Made by a program: the position numbers and the translations under genes
Shown: one piece after another, positions 40,500 through 50,560 of the stretch
Layout of the letters: each line of letters starts with the position of its first letter
Position numbering within the stretch: the first letter of the stretch is position 1
DNA from: Latrodectus hesperus
Taxonomy: Eukaryota > Arthropoda > Arachnida > Araneae > Theridiidae
Assembly: GCA_037975125.1 (NCBI GenBank)
Contig: CM075862.1
Location: 46,030,277 to 46,094,276 of the forward strand
DNA: 64,000 nucleotides
Reading direction: 5' to 3'
The notes under the pieces: model-generated
What the model saw: only the letters and a program-made list of their open reading frames with translations
Told to the model about the DNA's origin: nothing
The model's database searches: none

Positions 40500-41480
40500 C
40501 TGATGTAAATAGCAGTCAGCATAGTCTTACAAGAAACATAATTGGTTTTCTTGTGACTTTCAATAACAGAAATCACCACATCCATTGTCGATCCCTTCAG
40601 TTGAATATCTCCTACTTCCAGAACAGTATTTGGTTCATATCATAAATATCATTTGAAGTTCCAGGAAGAAATAAATTGCCAGATTCTTTGAGCATTAATT
40701 TTGCCTCAGATCTTTTACATAACCTAAAATAAGAAATGTAAAATATCTTACTAAATTACACAAGTTAAAATTTTCAAATATTATTAATAATAAGAAAATA
40801 CATGCTTTAATGAAAGTTATAAGCTATTATTATTTCTGCTAATAATAATTGAAACTTTCACATTGTAATACTAATTTATTATCCCATTGACAATTTTCGC
40901 CAAAAAAATGTCACTAAATATTTCAAATTTTAATTATTTTTTCAAAATAAGAGAAAAAAGCAATTTATATACTTCAATTTCAAATCCTTAATCTTAATTT
41001 AAAAGCTGGCTGCACTGAATTTAAAAACTATCAAATGTGAGTGCAGCCATTACATTAAAGCAGTCTTTGTAACATTTGGTGCCCCTTTTTTCCCAGAAAT
41101 GATTGGAAAATTACAAGGAATTTTTCTTTCTATTTTGACACTTAATATTTTAATTCTGTCATATGTATATACACATTTATATTAATTGTAATCATTTAAT
41201 AATAAGTAACTAAAATATATTTTTTCTCTAAGTTAAAATTGACTTTAAAAATTATTTTTATATTGCTTGTTCTTAATTCAATTTCTACATTGGTATGGTC
41301 ATTATAAATGTAAGCATGAATCCAAAGCTTATTTGTGCTAAAAATAAAGAATATAATACAAAATGTAAGCTTAAGGAGTAAATCAGCAATACAGACACTA
41401 AATTGCAATACTTGTCTTTAATTCACAATATTTGATTACGTAATTTTTTTTTAAATTGAAATGGTCAATAGTATAATTTA
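40500..41480. other. No gene seen
   Basis: AT-rich, stop-dense sequence on both strands. Confidence 0.45.
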
Positions 41481-41486
41481 TTACAA

Positions 41487-41705
41487 ATGGCTATTACGCC
41501 ATTATTTCTCTATGCCTCCAATATTTCTGAATTCTACAGTTTAAAAACACAAGTGCAGCGCACGAGTCGAGATGAGTTGGATAAAAAATTTGATGTTGTC
41601 TGCATAGAGTACATAAGGGAGAGTCACAAAGTTCAAACCTATACAAATATGCGGGAAAGAAGCAGAGTCTTGGCCCGTAGTCAGGCAGAAGAGAGCCACA
41701 GCTGA
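41487..41705 (+). CDS. Unassigned 72-codon open frame
   Basis: The part from about 41568 reads RDELDKKFDVVCIEYIRE and then SHKVQTYTNMRERSRVLARS, ending QAEESHS and stop. It is charged, helix-like and less AT-rich than its surroundings, so it may be a genuine terminal exon or an element relic. The BEL/Pao element inserted 24 bases past its stop. I do not recognise the family; no splice acceptor could be fixed. Confidence 0.25.
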   Translation: MAITPLFLYASNISEFYSLKTQVQRTSRDELDKKFDVVCIEYIRESHKVQTYTNMRERSRVLARSQAEESHS

Positions 41706-41723
41706 GCTTTTAGGGAAATCAGG

Positions 41724-41728
41724 GATGG
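41724..41728. repeat. Target duplication GATGG (left)
   Basis: GATGG directly left of the BEL/Pao element; an identical GATGG follows its right LTR at 47790-47794. A 5-bp duplication is normal for this group. Confidence 0.9.
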
Positions 41729-42069
41729 TGTTACGTTTCGTTTTTAATTTAATTAATTCCTAATTCGATTTCTCGATTTGGTAATAAATGGAATTCTTTC
41801 AACATAACATAGGAAAATTATGGACCTAAGTGTCTACGCGACATTTAAATTGAAGGCCGAAATTATCAATAATGACTCTGAAATATCTTGAAAAAAAAAG
41901 AGCATATATTTGTTCCATATCAAAATCGAAACATTACTCGGCGAGTGCCGGATGCATTCTGAAAAAATAGTTTTAAGTTACACATTAACGCGAGCCGTCA
42001 CATGAACCGAAGCAGGAACAAACTTCAGTGTGGTGACTTCACTCGCTTTTCTGGCTATTGGTTGTTATA
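41729..42069 (-). repeat. 3' LTR of BEL/Pao element
   Basis: It begins TGTTACG and ends GTTGTTATA (the right copy ends GTTGTTACA). It is collinear with the copy at 47449-47789, with scattered substitutions and two short A-run indels. Confidence 0.95.
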
Positions 42070-42071
42070 TA

Positions 42072-42085
42072 TCCTCCCACCTTCT
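42072..42085 (-). other. Polypurine tract
   Basis: On the minus strand AGAAGGTGGGAGGA lies two bases upstream of the 3' LTR, where plus-strand priming is expected in LTR retrotransposons. Confidence 0.75.
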
Positions 42086-42143
42086 GTTTCAGGAGAAAAC
42101 AAAACCGAAATGAAAAAGAAAAAAGTTAGTTACAATTATAAGA

Positions 42144-43313
42144 TTACAGATTTAGTTTTTTAGGAATTTTTACTAATCGTCCAGTTCTGGTTGTTTTGGG
42201 TAAGTTCTTATCATCACTGAGCAAAATTGTTCTTAGAGAATCACTGGAAATGTTATTTTTTGATATGGGTGACAAATCATTTCCTTCAGCATCTGTAAAG
42301 GAATCTCTTCTCACATTAGATGTAGTTGGGACATCATCTTTAGCAGTAGTTGCTGAAATCTCTAGGGGATAAATCCTCTGTATAGGTCGCACTAAAACAC
42401 CGGATTGTGTTTTCAATTTCACAGTTCTGACGATATCATCTTTGCCAGGAATCAACTGTATGACTTTAGCAAGAGGCCAGTTCAAACGTTTTTTATTGTC
42501 GTCTCCGATTAACACGATTTCTCCAACTTGTATTTTTGGAGTCGAACACCTTCTGTTTAGACGCTGTATAAGTTGACCAAGATATTCCTTTCGAAAGCGC
42601 AGCTTTAACTGCTCAGTTACTTTGGCTCGATGTTTAATTCTGATTCGAAAATGCTTGGCTTCAACTTCATCAATATCTGTTGTTACACTGCTTATCTTGG
42701 GATCGTTTAACATGAACATGGCTGGTGTTATAGGCTTTAGATCTTCAACGTCCTCTGAAAGATATATGAAAGGACGTGCATTTATAACAGATTCACAATC
42801 TGAGAGTACTGTAAGTAATTCTTCATATGTAAGTACAGCCTTTCCGAGGGTACTTTTAAGAAGATCTTTAACCACTCTAATCAGTCTTTCCCAAAATCCA
42901 CCCCACCAACTTGCGGTTGGAAGGTTGAATTTCCAAGAAATACGTTGGAGGGCTGTTTCTCGAGTAATTTTCTCCCAATTCAACAGTCGAAAATCTTCAT
43001 TAGCTCCATGGAAATTTGTGCCGTTGTCGGAGTAAATGACACGTGGTCTTCCTCTTCTGGCAATAAACCTTCGTAAAGACATTAAAAAGGCTTCTGTGGA
43101 CAATGAGGAAACCAACTCAAGATGTACCACTCTATATATGGCACAGGTGAATAATACTACCCATACTTTGTCTCCATGTTTAATGTAAAGGGGGCCAGCA
43201 AGATCAAGTCCAATTACTTCGAATATAGAAGCATCTTTCACTCTGTCAGCTAGTAGAGTAACTGGATCACTAACAAAAGGCTTAGATGTGAAGCGTCGGC
43301 AAGAGAAATACAT
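42144..43313 (-). pseudogene. BEL/Pao integrase core and C-terminal domain
   Basis: The longest intact frame of the element, 389 codons. The catalytic triad is visible: Asp in GLDLAGPL (residue 37), Asp in IYSDNGTNF (residue 96) and Glu in GGFWERLIRV (residue 142). A conserved VINARPFIYLSED segment follows, then GEIVLIGDDNKKRLNWPL, the Pao C-terminal DUF5641-like region with VKLKTQSGVLVRPIQRIYPL. The first codons are downstream of a frameshift that separates them from the zinc domain, so the start is not a natural initiator. The core itself retains all three acidic residues. Confidence 0.93.
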
Positions 43314-43354
43314 TTTCTCACTACTCCCCTTACTGTTTTTCTCCCTTTAACTAT

Positions 43355-43897
43355 CTAGTAATTTGAACGTAATAAATTTAATAAAATCTGGGTACCTGCA
43401 TGACAGTGATTAATATGATATTGTTCTATCAATCTTTGATTAAAAATGCTTTTATCAGGGAGTAAAATAGGGGAAAGGAATGAAGGTTCGTCAATTCGTT
43501 CTGTTATTCGAGTTTTAATTCGAAGTATACCTTCGTCATCTTTAACTGCATTAAGATTTTTTAAATTATTTGGAAGAGGGAAAAAATGTCTCTGTACAAG
43601 ACGAATGAGTACTTTTTCCGCCGATTCTATTTCTTCGGGCGAAAGGTTTCCGTAATTCCTTTCACCACTTCTTTTTCGTACATTGCTGATAAAACGTAGC
43701 ATCCAACTAGTCATTCGTAGAATAGAATTGAAACTAGAAAATCTGAGGGCATACCAATCTGGTTCTGTATCACTAAGATTAATGTTACAAAGTTTAACGA
43801 TTCTTTTTTCCACTTCGATTTTGGTTGGTTCGTACACTAATTTATTCTCAGGCCAATTTTCTGTGGTTCTTTGAGCCACTCGGGACCCTCCCACCAA
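43355..43897 (-). pseudogene. BEL/Pao linker and integrase zinc-binding part
   Basis: The frame carries the segment between RNase H and integrase: RMTSWMLRFISNVRKR, SPEEIESAEKVLIRLVQRHF, and the H2C2-type histidines in IEQYHINHCHAGTQILLNLL. It ends at a TAG in a position where these proteins usually have tryptophan (RSNY*). The matching cysteines fall after this stop and a frameshift. Confidence 0.85.
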
Positions 43898-44448
43898 CGG
43901 GAGTCCAAAAGCTGACGAATAGAGCAGCCTCGCGACAGAATGTCGGCGGTATTGGAAACTCCAGGGATATGTCTCAATTCGGCATTAGGTGCCAATTGGT
44001 TAATTTCGTTAACTCGATTGGAGACAAAGACAGTCCAATCTCCATGTTCCAGGATCCACCACAGTGATACCATTGAATCACTCCAAAATACTGTTTTTAA
44101 GTTACTAAAATTCAAGGCCGTTTTGATCGAATGAGCTAATCTTACTCCAATGGTGAATAATAATAACTCTAATCTTGGGATGGTGATGGCTTTTAACGGA
44201 GCTACTCGTGATTTAGCTCTTAAAAGACAAATTTTTACTCCATTGGAAGTGATAGTTCTAAGGAAAACACAAGCGGCATAAGCAACTTTGCTAGCATCCA
44301 TGAATACATGCATTTGTGTCGAATCATTAATTTCTGTATAGCGGGCTATTTCAACATTATTTAGTAAATGTAAATCATTAATCCATCTTTTAAAACTATT
44401 TTGATCTTTAGTGGGTAAAGGAGAGTCCCAGGACAGTTTAATTTCCAC
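43837..44448 (-). pseudogene. BEL/Pao RNase H region
   Basis: Contains MHVFMDASKVAYAACVFL (first catalytic Asp), KAITIPRLELLLFTIGVRLA (Glu) and TVFWSDSMVSLWWI (second Asp), with WTVFVSNRVNEINQL and HIPGVSNTADILSRG at the end. All three visible acidic residues are kept. The overlap with the neighbouring frame at its 3' side shows a frameshift. Confidence 0.88.
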
Positions 44449-44459
44449 ATGTCTTGCAA

Positions 44460-45444
44460 TTTAATTTTTATGGACAAAATGGCCGCTGACAATAAACCAA
44501 TGGGATCAAAAATCTTCTGAATCGTAGCCAAAATTACTCTCTTAGTTATTTTCCCACCTACTTCTAAAACAAAAGGATCAAACTTTGATATCACAGTTAC
44601 ATTTCAGAGTATCACGGTCCAAATTCCATAAAATTCCCAAAACATTGGTGGTGCCAGAACTTTTCGTAATGAATTTACACTTGACATTGCTCTCCCACCC
44701 TCGCAAATTGAAACATCCACGTGAAAGTACTTCTATAGCTGTTAAAATACAATGCTCTTGTTCTTTGATGTTGAAAACACTAGAAAGGCAATTGTCTACG
44801 TAAAATGATTTTCTTAATTTTTCAATTGTTTCGTTGTTTTCTACAAAAGTGTTGTTAAGCAAATGGGAGATGGATGCTGCTAAAAGAAAAGGGCTGGAAG
44901 TAACCCCAAAAACTACTCAAAACCCCAAAACATGTCTATAAATGACCATTTCATCTTCGCACAGATAAAAGAAGCGTAAAAAGTCTCTGTACCTTGGAGC
45001 AATAGACAACTGCAAAAAAGCCTTCTCGATATCTGCAGACAGGCCAATGGGATATGAACGAAATCAGTCAATCAGGTCTGGGATTAATTCAATGAGATTT
45101 GGCCCTTTATATAAAAATTCATTCAAGGACGGCTTGCCACTAGAGGCATCAAAGACTGGTCTTAATTTTGTAGTAGTGCTTTCGGTTTTGACTATAGGCC
45201 TATGGGGTAAATAGTGACACTGCCTGTCGCTTATAATTTCATTTTGGGGTACCCTTTCAATTATATCAAGACGCTCCCATTCCTTAAACACCATTTCGTA
45301 ATCCTTAATTAATTTTTTATCTTTTGATCGTTTGCACATTTTTTGGTGTCTATTCCAAGTTAGTTCTTTGTTATCGGGTAAACTTGAAGTATCTGTTTTA
45401 AAAGGCAAACCTAACTGGTATCTCCCAGAAGGGAGTGTTTCCAA
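44460..45444 (-). pseudogene. BEL/Pao reverse transcriptase, broken
   Basis: Pieces in order: HYLPHRPIVKTESTTTKLRP, FDASSGKPSLNEFLYKGPNL, LIELIPDLID, then after breaks KSFYVDNCLSSVFNI and CFNLRGWESN, then ILATIQKIFDPIGLLSAAIL. The catalytic YVDD box reads YVDN, so the second Asp is lost. Frame changes occur near 45060, 44870, 44580 and 44460. Confidence 0.88.
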
Positions 45445-45633
45445 ACCCTCATGAAAATCTTTTAATAACTCAGAATGTAATTAATAACTTATATTTCTGT
45501 TTTCAGAAGGATCTAATATACCAAGATTTTCTAGATTCCAAAATTCACTAACAGATAAATTATTAGCATGCAAAGATAAAGCACATAAAACAGAGTCATT
45601 ATTTACATCATAATTATCATATAATTTCTGCTT

Positions 45634-46341
45634 TCAAACAACAGTATACCCCAGCCGGGTTTCCGTAGCAACTAGACTTGATTCTAACTTCACAGAATGA
45701 CCAGTTAACAACATTCCTGCCACATCGGATCCAATCAAAAGATTTATATCATAATTAGGGATTTCGAAATCACTCAATATAATCCCTTTTTCTTTCAGTT
45801 CATGAATAGTCATCAAATCAGTCAGTTTAGGAACAAAACCACAAATTTTGTTTTCAGATAAAACCTCAATTTCACAAGAAAAATCATTTTTCAAACTAGC
45901 AATTTTCACATCGTATACTTCATGAGAACAGGGTTGCGTTTCTTGACCACCAAAAAGTCCATGTATTAAAGATAATGACCTTTTGGGTTTTAACTTTAAT
46001 TGTTTAACTATTCCTGAACTGAGGTAAGAACGTTGGGATCCTGTGTCCAAGACTGCTCTTACTAAACACTGTTTCTTTTGATTCATAACTTTAACAACAA
46101 GAGTCATTAAATAAACATTTTCTACTCTAGAATTATTTGACAATACATTTGTAGATACAGTTTCGTTTTTACTGGCAGGACTGTTCCCTTTATCTGAATA
46201 ACACATAAGAGTACAGTGATTTTTATTACAATGGAAACACTTCACCTTAGCCCTGCAATTTTTAGAGGTATGTCCTGTTCTCAAACAGGAGTAACAGGCC
46301 CCTTTCTGACTAAGAATTTTTCTCTTTTCATCTAAATGCAT
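45634..46341 (-). pseudogene. BEL/Pao zinc knuckles and aspartic protease
   Basis: A knuckle pair is visible as CYSCLRTGHTSKNC and CFHCNKNHCTLMC. The DUF1758-type protease follows, with active-site VRAVLDTGSQRSYLS and a later LLIGSDVAGMLLTG. The frame is open for 235 codons. It ends in a stop before RT, where an intact polyprotein would continue. Confidence 0.9.
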
Positions 46342-46820
46342 TTTTCTAGCAGAAAAACAATCTTGGCTGGGGTGTTTCTTATTGCAAAAAAAAAAAAAAA
46401 AAAGAAAAAATCAAAATTCCTCTTACCTTGATTTTCTGTTTCGGATGTACTTACAAGGGCGGCAGCCGTAGTAATATTCCCTTCACGGGATTCCTTGTGT
46501 TTGTCGATTCGGGGAGCTCCAAACCCGGTACGGGCGAGCACAACCATTTCTTGTCCTTGAACTTCTTGTCTCAGAAAAGACATCAAATTTTCTAACGAAC
46601 GTACTCCTCCATCAAGTGTACTTTGGTTTCTTTCCCAAGCTATTAGGACACTCTCAGGCAAGCACGATTCCACAAGGGGAGTTAAAAAGTCCCCGTACTT
46701 TTCTTGAGTTCTTCCTAGGCTGTCCAGCGCGCGCAATTTTGATTCCAGTTCATCGTAAAGAACAGCTAAATCCGCTTTAGTTCGGTTTGAGGAGGCATTT
46801 CGCATTACCATAGTTAACAA
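46332..46820 (-). pseudogene. BEL/Pao gag, C-terminal part
   Basis: Contains DLAVLYDELESKLRALDSLG, LTPLVESCLPESVLIAWERN, and FLRQEVQGQEMV, the usual gag region after DUF1759. It then runs into a phenylalanine run encoded by an 18-base A run on the plus strand (46386-46403) that shifts the frame just before the zinc knuckles. Confidence 0.88.
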
Positions 46821-46879
46821 GTCTCTGACGTAAACCTGAACAAGCAGATCACTCCGCCCGAAGCGATCCTGTAACTGTT

Positions 46880-47395
46880 CTATATTTTGGGATAGTTATC
46901 CGCTGTTGGCGGGAAACTTTCTACTAATCTTGCTGCTTTCGATTCTGGCACTATTGCTTGTAGCAAATACTGGAACTTGTCTTCTGGTGGAATTTTCTCA
47001 TCATCATCAATTTTGGAGAACTGACTCCAAAAACCAAGCCATTCTCGAGCCTCACCAGAAAATCGCTTTAGTTCTAACTTCGGGAGCTTGAAGACTTCCG
47101 TTTTCATAGTTACTTTACGGCATTTTTCAAAAAGTTCAATGTATCTCTCACGATATTCTTCTGCTGAAATGAAATCTTCTTCATATAACCGTTCCGAATC
47201 TTTCGAAGTTAAAATTTCATTCTCTATTTTTTTTTGAGGAATTTCTAATCTTTGAAATTTGTCTTCTAACTGCGTAGATAAAACTGAAATGACATTCTTA
47301 TCTACTTCTGGTTTCAACAATTCTTCGTGAGTTTTATTCCCGCAGGCTGTAAAGGATGCTCGTAGCCCTTTTCGTTTCTGTTTCAACAAATCCAT
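46880..47395 (-). pseudogene. BEL/Pao gag, N-terminal DUF1759 part
   Basis: A natural start at 47395 (MDLLKQKRKGLRASF) lies 32 bases downstream of the primer binding site. A coiled-coil-like charged region is followed by KLPKLELKRFSGEAREWLGF, then KIPPEDKFQYLLQAIVPESK, the signature of DUF1759 gag. A frameshift after DNYPKI separates it from the rest of gag. Confidence 0.92.
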
Positions 47396-47426
47396 TCTTC
47401 AGTAAAACTTTAATTTCTATCTTCAG

Positions 47427-47444
47427 GCCCCACTTTGGGCGCCA
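47427..47444 (-). other. Primer binding site (tRNA-Lys type)
   Basis: On the minus strand TGGCGCCCAAAGTGGGGC starts four bases inside the 5' LTR edge. From memory it matches the Lys1,2-type primer site at all but one position. Confidence 0.8.
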
Positions 47445-47448
47445 CTTA

Positions 47449-47789
47449 TGTTACGTTTCGTTTTTAATTTAAATAATTCCTAATTCGATTTCTCGATCTG
47501 GTAAAAAATGGAATTCTTTCAACGTAACATAGGAAAATTATGGGCCGAAATGTCTACGCGACATTTAAATTGAAGACCGAAATTATCAATAATGACTCTG
47601 GAATATCTTGAAAAAAAGAGCATATATTTATTCCATATCGAAATCGAAACATTACTTGGCGAGTGCCGGATACATACTGAAAAAAAAATGGTTTAAGTTA
47701 CACATTAACGCGAGCCGTCACATGACCCGAAGCAGGAGCAAACTTCGATGTGGTGACGTCACTCGCTTCTCTGGCTATTGGTTGTTACA
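47449..47789 (-). repeat. 5' LTR of BEL/Pao element
   Basis: TG...CA ends intact (TGTTACG to GTTGTTACA on the plus strand). It is followed by the right-hand GATGG target duplication at 47790-47794. Confidence 0.95.
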
Positions 47790-48239
47790 GATGGGCTGAG
47801 TTTTCTTAAGCAGCGAAGCCCATGACTTACGAGCAGAATCAAGAAATGCTTTCTGCTATATCTTGTTATTTTTGGCATTGTTTAATTTTAATGAATATTT
47901 GTAATTCAATATTAATGCATTTAAAGAATTTTAAGCAAAACTTATAAAATGCAGTTTGTTATAGTTAATCAAAAATCTCATTGATACTCAATGCTTTAAA
48001 TAAAAATCTTATACTCCCCCTTCAATCATTTTAAATATATTTCCCATTAGTAAATTACTTTTGGTGCCATTCACAAATAAACTTAGAGAGAAAATTTGTA
48101 TGAATTGCATTTCAAAATATCATAAAACTATTAAATTAAGAAAAGTTGATGAACATACATTTCGATATGTTAAACTCTTGTCAATTCACACGGACAGGAG
48201 AAAGTATAATTAATAAATTTGTAATAAATCATATATAAA

Positions 48240-48495
48240 GTACTATAATTATCATGCAAAATTTTAATATTATATTCACGTGAAATAAAATGAATGCTAC
48301 ACCTTCTTGAATACGATAATATCTTTTCTGTAATGTCTGCCGGGCTGAATCAAGATAAGCACAAATTTCTACGTTTGCGAGTAATTTGTTCGATTTGAGG
48401 ATCTTTTTTAGTTATTATTTTTGGAATCATAAAAAAAGATATTGAGAATCTCTATCAGATTGATTTCCGCAACCACAAACAGCACATATAACCAT
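48240..48495 (-). pseudogene. THAP-domain ORF, frameshifted
   Basis: The minus-strand ATG at 48495 opens MVICAVCGCGNQSDRDSQYL, the start of a C2CH THAP zinc finger (C-x2-C in CAVC). In a T run the frame shifts and continues MIPKIITKKDPQIEQ, TRKRRNLCLS, a TGA, then FSPADITEKILSYSRR and CSIHFISRE, giving the closing C-x2-H of the finger. The conserved tryptophan appears as Cys in NLCLS. THAP domains bind DNA and are common in transposases and regulators. No downstream effector domain is visible. It could be a pseudogene or an element relic; it is transcribed away from the PNPT1 candidate promoter, 215 bp distant. Confidence 0.68.
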
Positions 48496-48679
48496 TTTTA
48501 ATATCTTACAATTCCGTCACAAGTGTTAAATTATAAAGCCTGGTATATTTATTTGTGCTCAAAAAATATCACCGTCACGGTAGCCATCAGCAACGGTCGA
48601 GCTGCGGAAATTTGACGTCTAATGAATACATCTAATTATAAAGTACAATTGTTGAAAAATTTACATTGCATTATGGGCT

Positions 48680-48713
48680 TATATAAGCATGTCTAACCGT
48701 TCAGCGTTCATTC
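48680..48713 (+). promoter_or_regulatory. TATA box and initiator, candidate PNPT1 promoter
   Basis: TATATAA at 48680-48686 lies 30 bases upstream of the A of TCATTC (48708-48713), which matches the arthropod initiator consensus TCAKTY exactly. Spacing is ideal for a TATA/Inr core promoter. No DPE match at +28. It precedes the candidate first exon by about 100 bases. Confidence 0.5.
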
Positions 48714-48736
48714 GTTCTTGTTCAAAACGAAGTAAA

Positions 48737-48742
48737 ATGTAA
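48737..48742 (+). promoter_or_regulatory. Minimal upstream ORF (ATG-TAA)
   Basis: In the predicted leader an ATG is followed at once by TAA. Such start-stop elements can stall scanning ribosomes and lower translation of the main frame. It depends on the predicted start site being correct. Confidence 0.4.
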
Positions 48743-48815
48743 ACAAACATCAATTTGAAATTCGATTACTGGGAACAATTATTAATTTTATTATTATTCT
48801 TATATCAATTTTAAA

Positions 48816-48934
48816 ATGACGATACATTTATTAAGAAAAGTTATGTGCCTTAAAAAGAAACCTTTATATTTTGATTGGCACCGGCTAACTAATTTTAAAA
48901 GTTTTGGTAATGATTTTAAGAAATCACACAACAG
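48816..48934 (+). CDS. PNPT1: PNPT1 candidate first exon (mitochondrial presequence)
   Basis: ATG at 48816 opens MTIHLLRKVMCLKKKP and continues through FDWHRLTNFKSFGNDF to a donor AACAG|GTATGA at 48934/48935. The 39 complete codons are rich in Lys, Arg and His with few acidic residues, as in a matrix-targeting presequence, which PNPT1 needs. The exon ends in phase 2, and the next recognised exon starts with one base completing a codon, so the two join in frame. No protein similarity supports it directly, and a small exon between 48935 and 52200 could be missing, since the usual segment before the first conserved strand is not seen. Confidence 0.5.
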
Positions 48935-50392
48935 GTATGAAATTGATTCATGCAATGTATGCTTAAGGTTATAATACAGCTCTTACAACAATTTTATCAT
49001 AGTTTCTTAGTATTTGTTCGTCTATTTATATTTTGATATAAATTTTAGCCTCTATAAAGTATAATTTTTTTTGTACATTGTTGATATAAAACCGCATTTC
49101 TCAAGCCACTTTGAAATACTACAAAAAATTAATCCCAAACATGTTATTGGAATGTAAATTTAAAATATATTTAGTTTGAAAGCGAATACCACAGACATAC
49201 CTTATTTAATTAAAAAAAAAAACACGTTTTATTTATGAGAAATACACAAATTATTTATCTGCAAGAGTATGACAACCTGAATATTATTATTAAATAAAAA
49301 GTATAAAATATCTGAAAGTGTTTGGATGCTTTTATTGTACTTTTTACAACTTTGTCAGTTTGTTTTGTTTTTTAACACATTTTCAGAGTAGAATATTGCT
49401 ATAGTGGAATGGTTTTTACGAATCTTCAATTTTCAAAAACTTACAAATTTCAAAACTTGAGTTGATTTGTAACATAGTCCCCTAGACACATTGGTGATCT
49501 AGTTCTAAATCTACAAATTAGAATTTCGAAAAATCTCTTGTGAACATTTTATGCATATTTTATTTGTAATTGATTTTTATAATGTTTTTCTTGTTTTTTT
49601 ATATTTTGGTTGAGAAACTTGTATTAATATTTCCCTTAAAATATTCTACAGCTTTCAAAATCACAGAATTTTGGAAGCCTTTTGTTTGGAATACCTCTCA
49701 TTTATCTAACTTTTTACTCACAGCTATTACATAAGACTAATCAAAATTTTCATGTTTGAGATTATAATCAATTGTTTCAAATCCAAATATAACAAGCTAA
49801 TTTTACAGGGAGTGGTCTTGGCTTTGGAATCATCTTATGAAATTGATTTTTCAATTGTAATTATGTACTTGTCAATCTATGTTTGGAATGATGTTGCAAG
49901 AAAAATGATATCTAGATCTTTTGGACACTTAGCCTTTGCAACACAGTTGCTGTATAATCCATCATGCCAAATTCTGAATTTTTTAGTGATGAAAAATTGA
50001 TGCCAGGATGTATTTACTGTGATGTCTTGTATACTAGCGTTGCCAAAATAGAATTTTCCCATAATTCTTATAGGTCTCCATCCCTATGACATAACAAGAA
50101 CTGGGTTGCCAGATAAATAAAAAATCACTCAACTCAGAATTTGGCATTTTGTATTATACAGCATCTGAAGAAAGCCAAGGACATTTATCTGTACATACTT
50201 AGCTTTTATACAGGTAATTTGGCACCGAGCCAAATTAGGGGCATAGGAAGCATGCTTGGGTACCATAACAACAAAAAAATGCAATAACGAGAAAAGATTC
50301 TTACAAACTTGTTTTATTTATAAAATAATAACTAGTAATGCTGTAATTGATAGTTAAATTGGCTGTGGTGACATTAATACATAAGTAATCTT

Positions 50393-50560
50393 TTAACCGA
50401 CTCAGCGTCCATGACGTATCTGATAAATCAGAATTAACTCGTCAATTAGCGGCCAGCGACGGCAGAGATCATCACAACTTTCCAGCCTAAAAGCGGCCAG
50501 CGACGTATTGGATACGTCACAGTTTTACCCCACATAAGCAGCCACGACGTATATTTTCAC
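50393..50560. repeat. TTAA-ended patch with repeated AGCGGCCAGCGAC
   Basis: A less AT-rich island beginning TTAACCGACTCAGCG (50393). The 13-mer AGCGGCCAGCGAC occurs exactly twice (50448-50460, 50492-50504), and GACGTAT occurs three times, once as half of a perfect 7-bp hairpin (50502-50518). The TTAACC start suggests a piggyBac-type MITE end, but I did not find the opposite end. It lies within the first PNPT1 intron if exon 1 is right. Confidence 0.45.

Larger units (their letters stand above)
41729..47789 (-). mobile_element. BEL/Pao LTR retrotransposon, full length, inactive
   Basis: A 6061-bp element on the minus strand, bounded by two 341-bp LTRs and 5-bp target duplications. Reading from 47789 downward: 5' LTR, primer binding site, gag with DUF1759-type region and CCHC knuckles, DUF1758-type aspartic protease, reverse transcriptase, RNase H, integrase zinc domain, integrase core, polypurine tract, 3' LTR. 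This order and protease type identify BEL/Pao. Reading frames are interrupted at least at gag (about 46870), an 18-base homopolymer in the knuckle region, within RT, and between the integrase zinc domain and core. The LTRs differ at roughly two dozen of 341 positions by eye, so insertion is not recent. Confidence 0.95.

Noticed and set aside
42622..43035. 137-codon plus-strand open frame
   Set aside because: Antisense shadow of the BEL/Pao integrase, whose catalytic motifs are clear on the minus strand.
49812..49860. Candidate PNPT1 exon after TTTTACAG (GVVLALESSYEIDFSI)
   Set aside because: It enters and leaves in phase 0 and reads into a stop if joined in the phase 2 needed after 48934.
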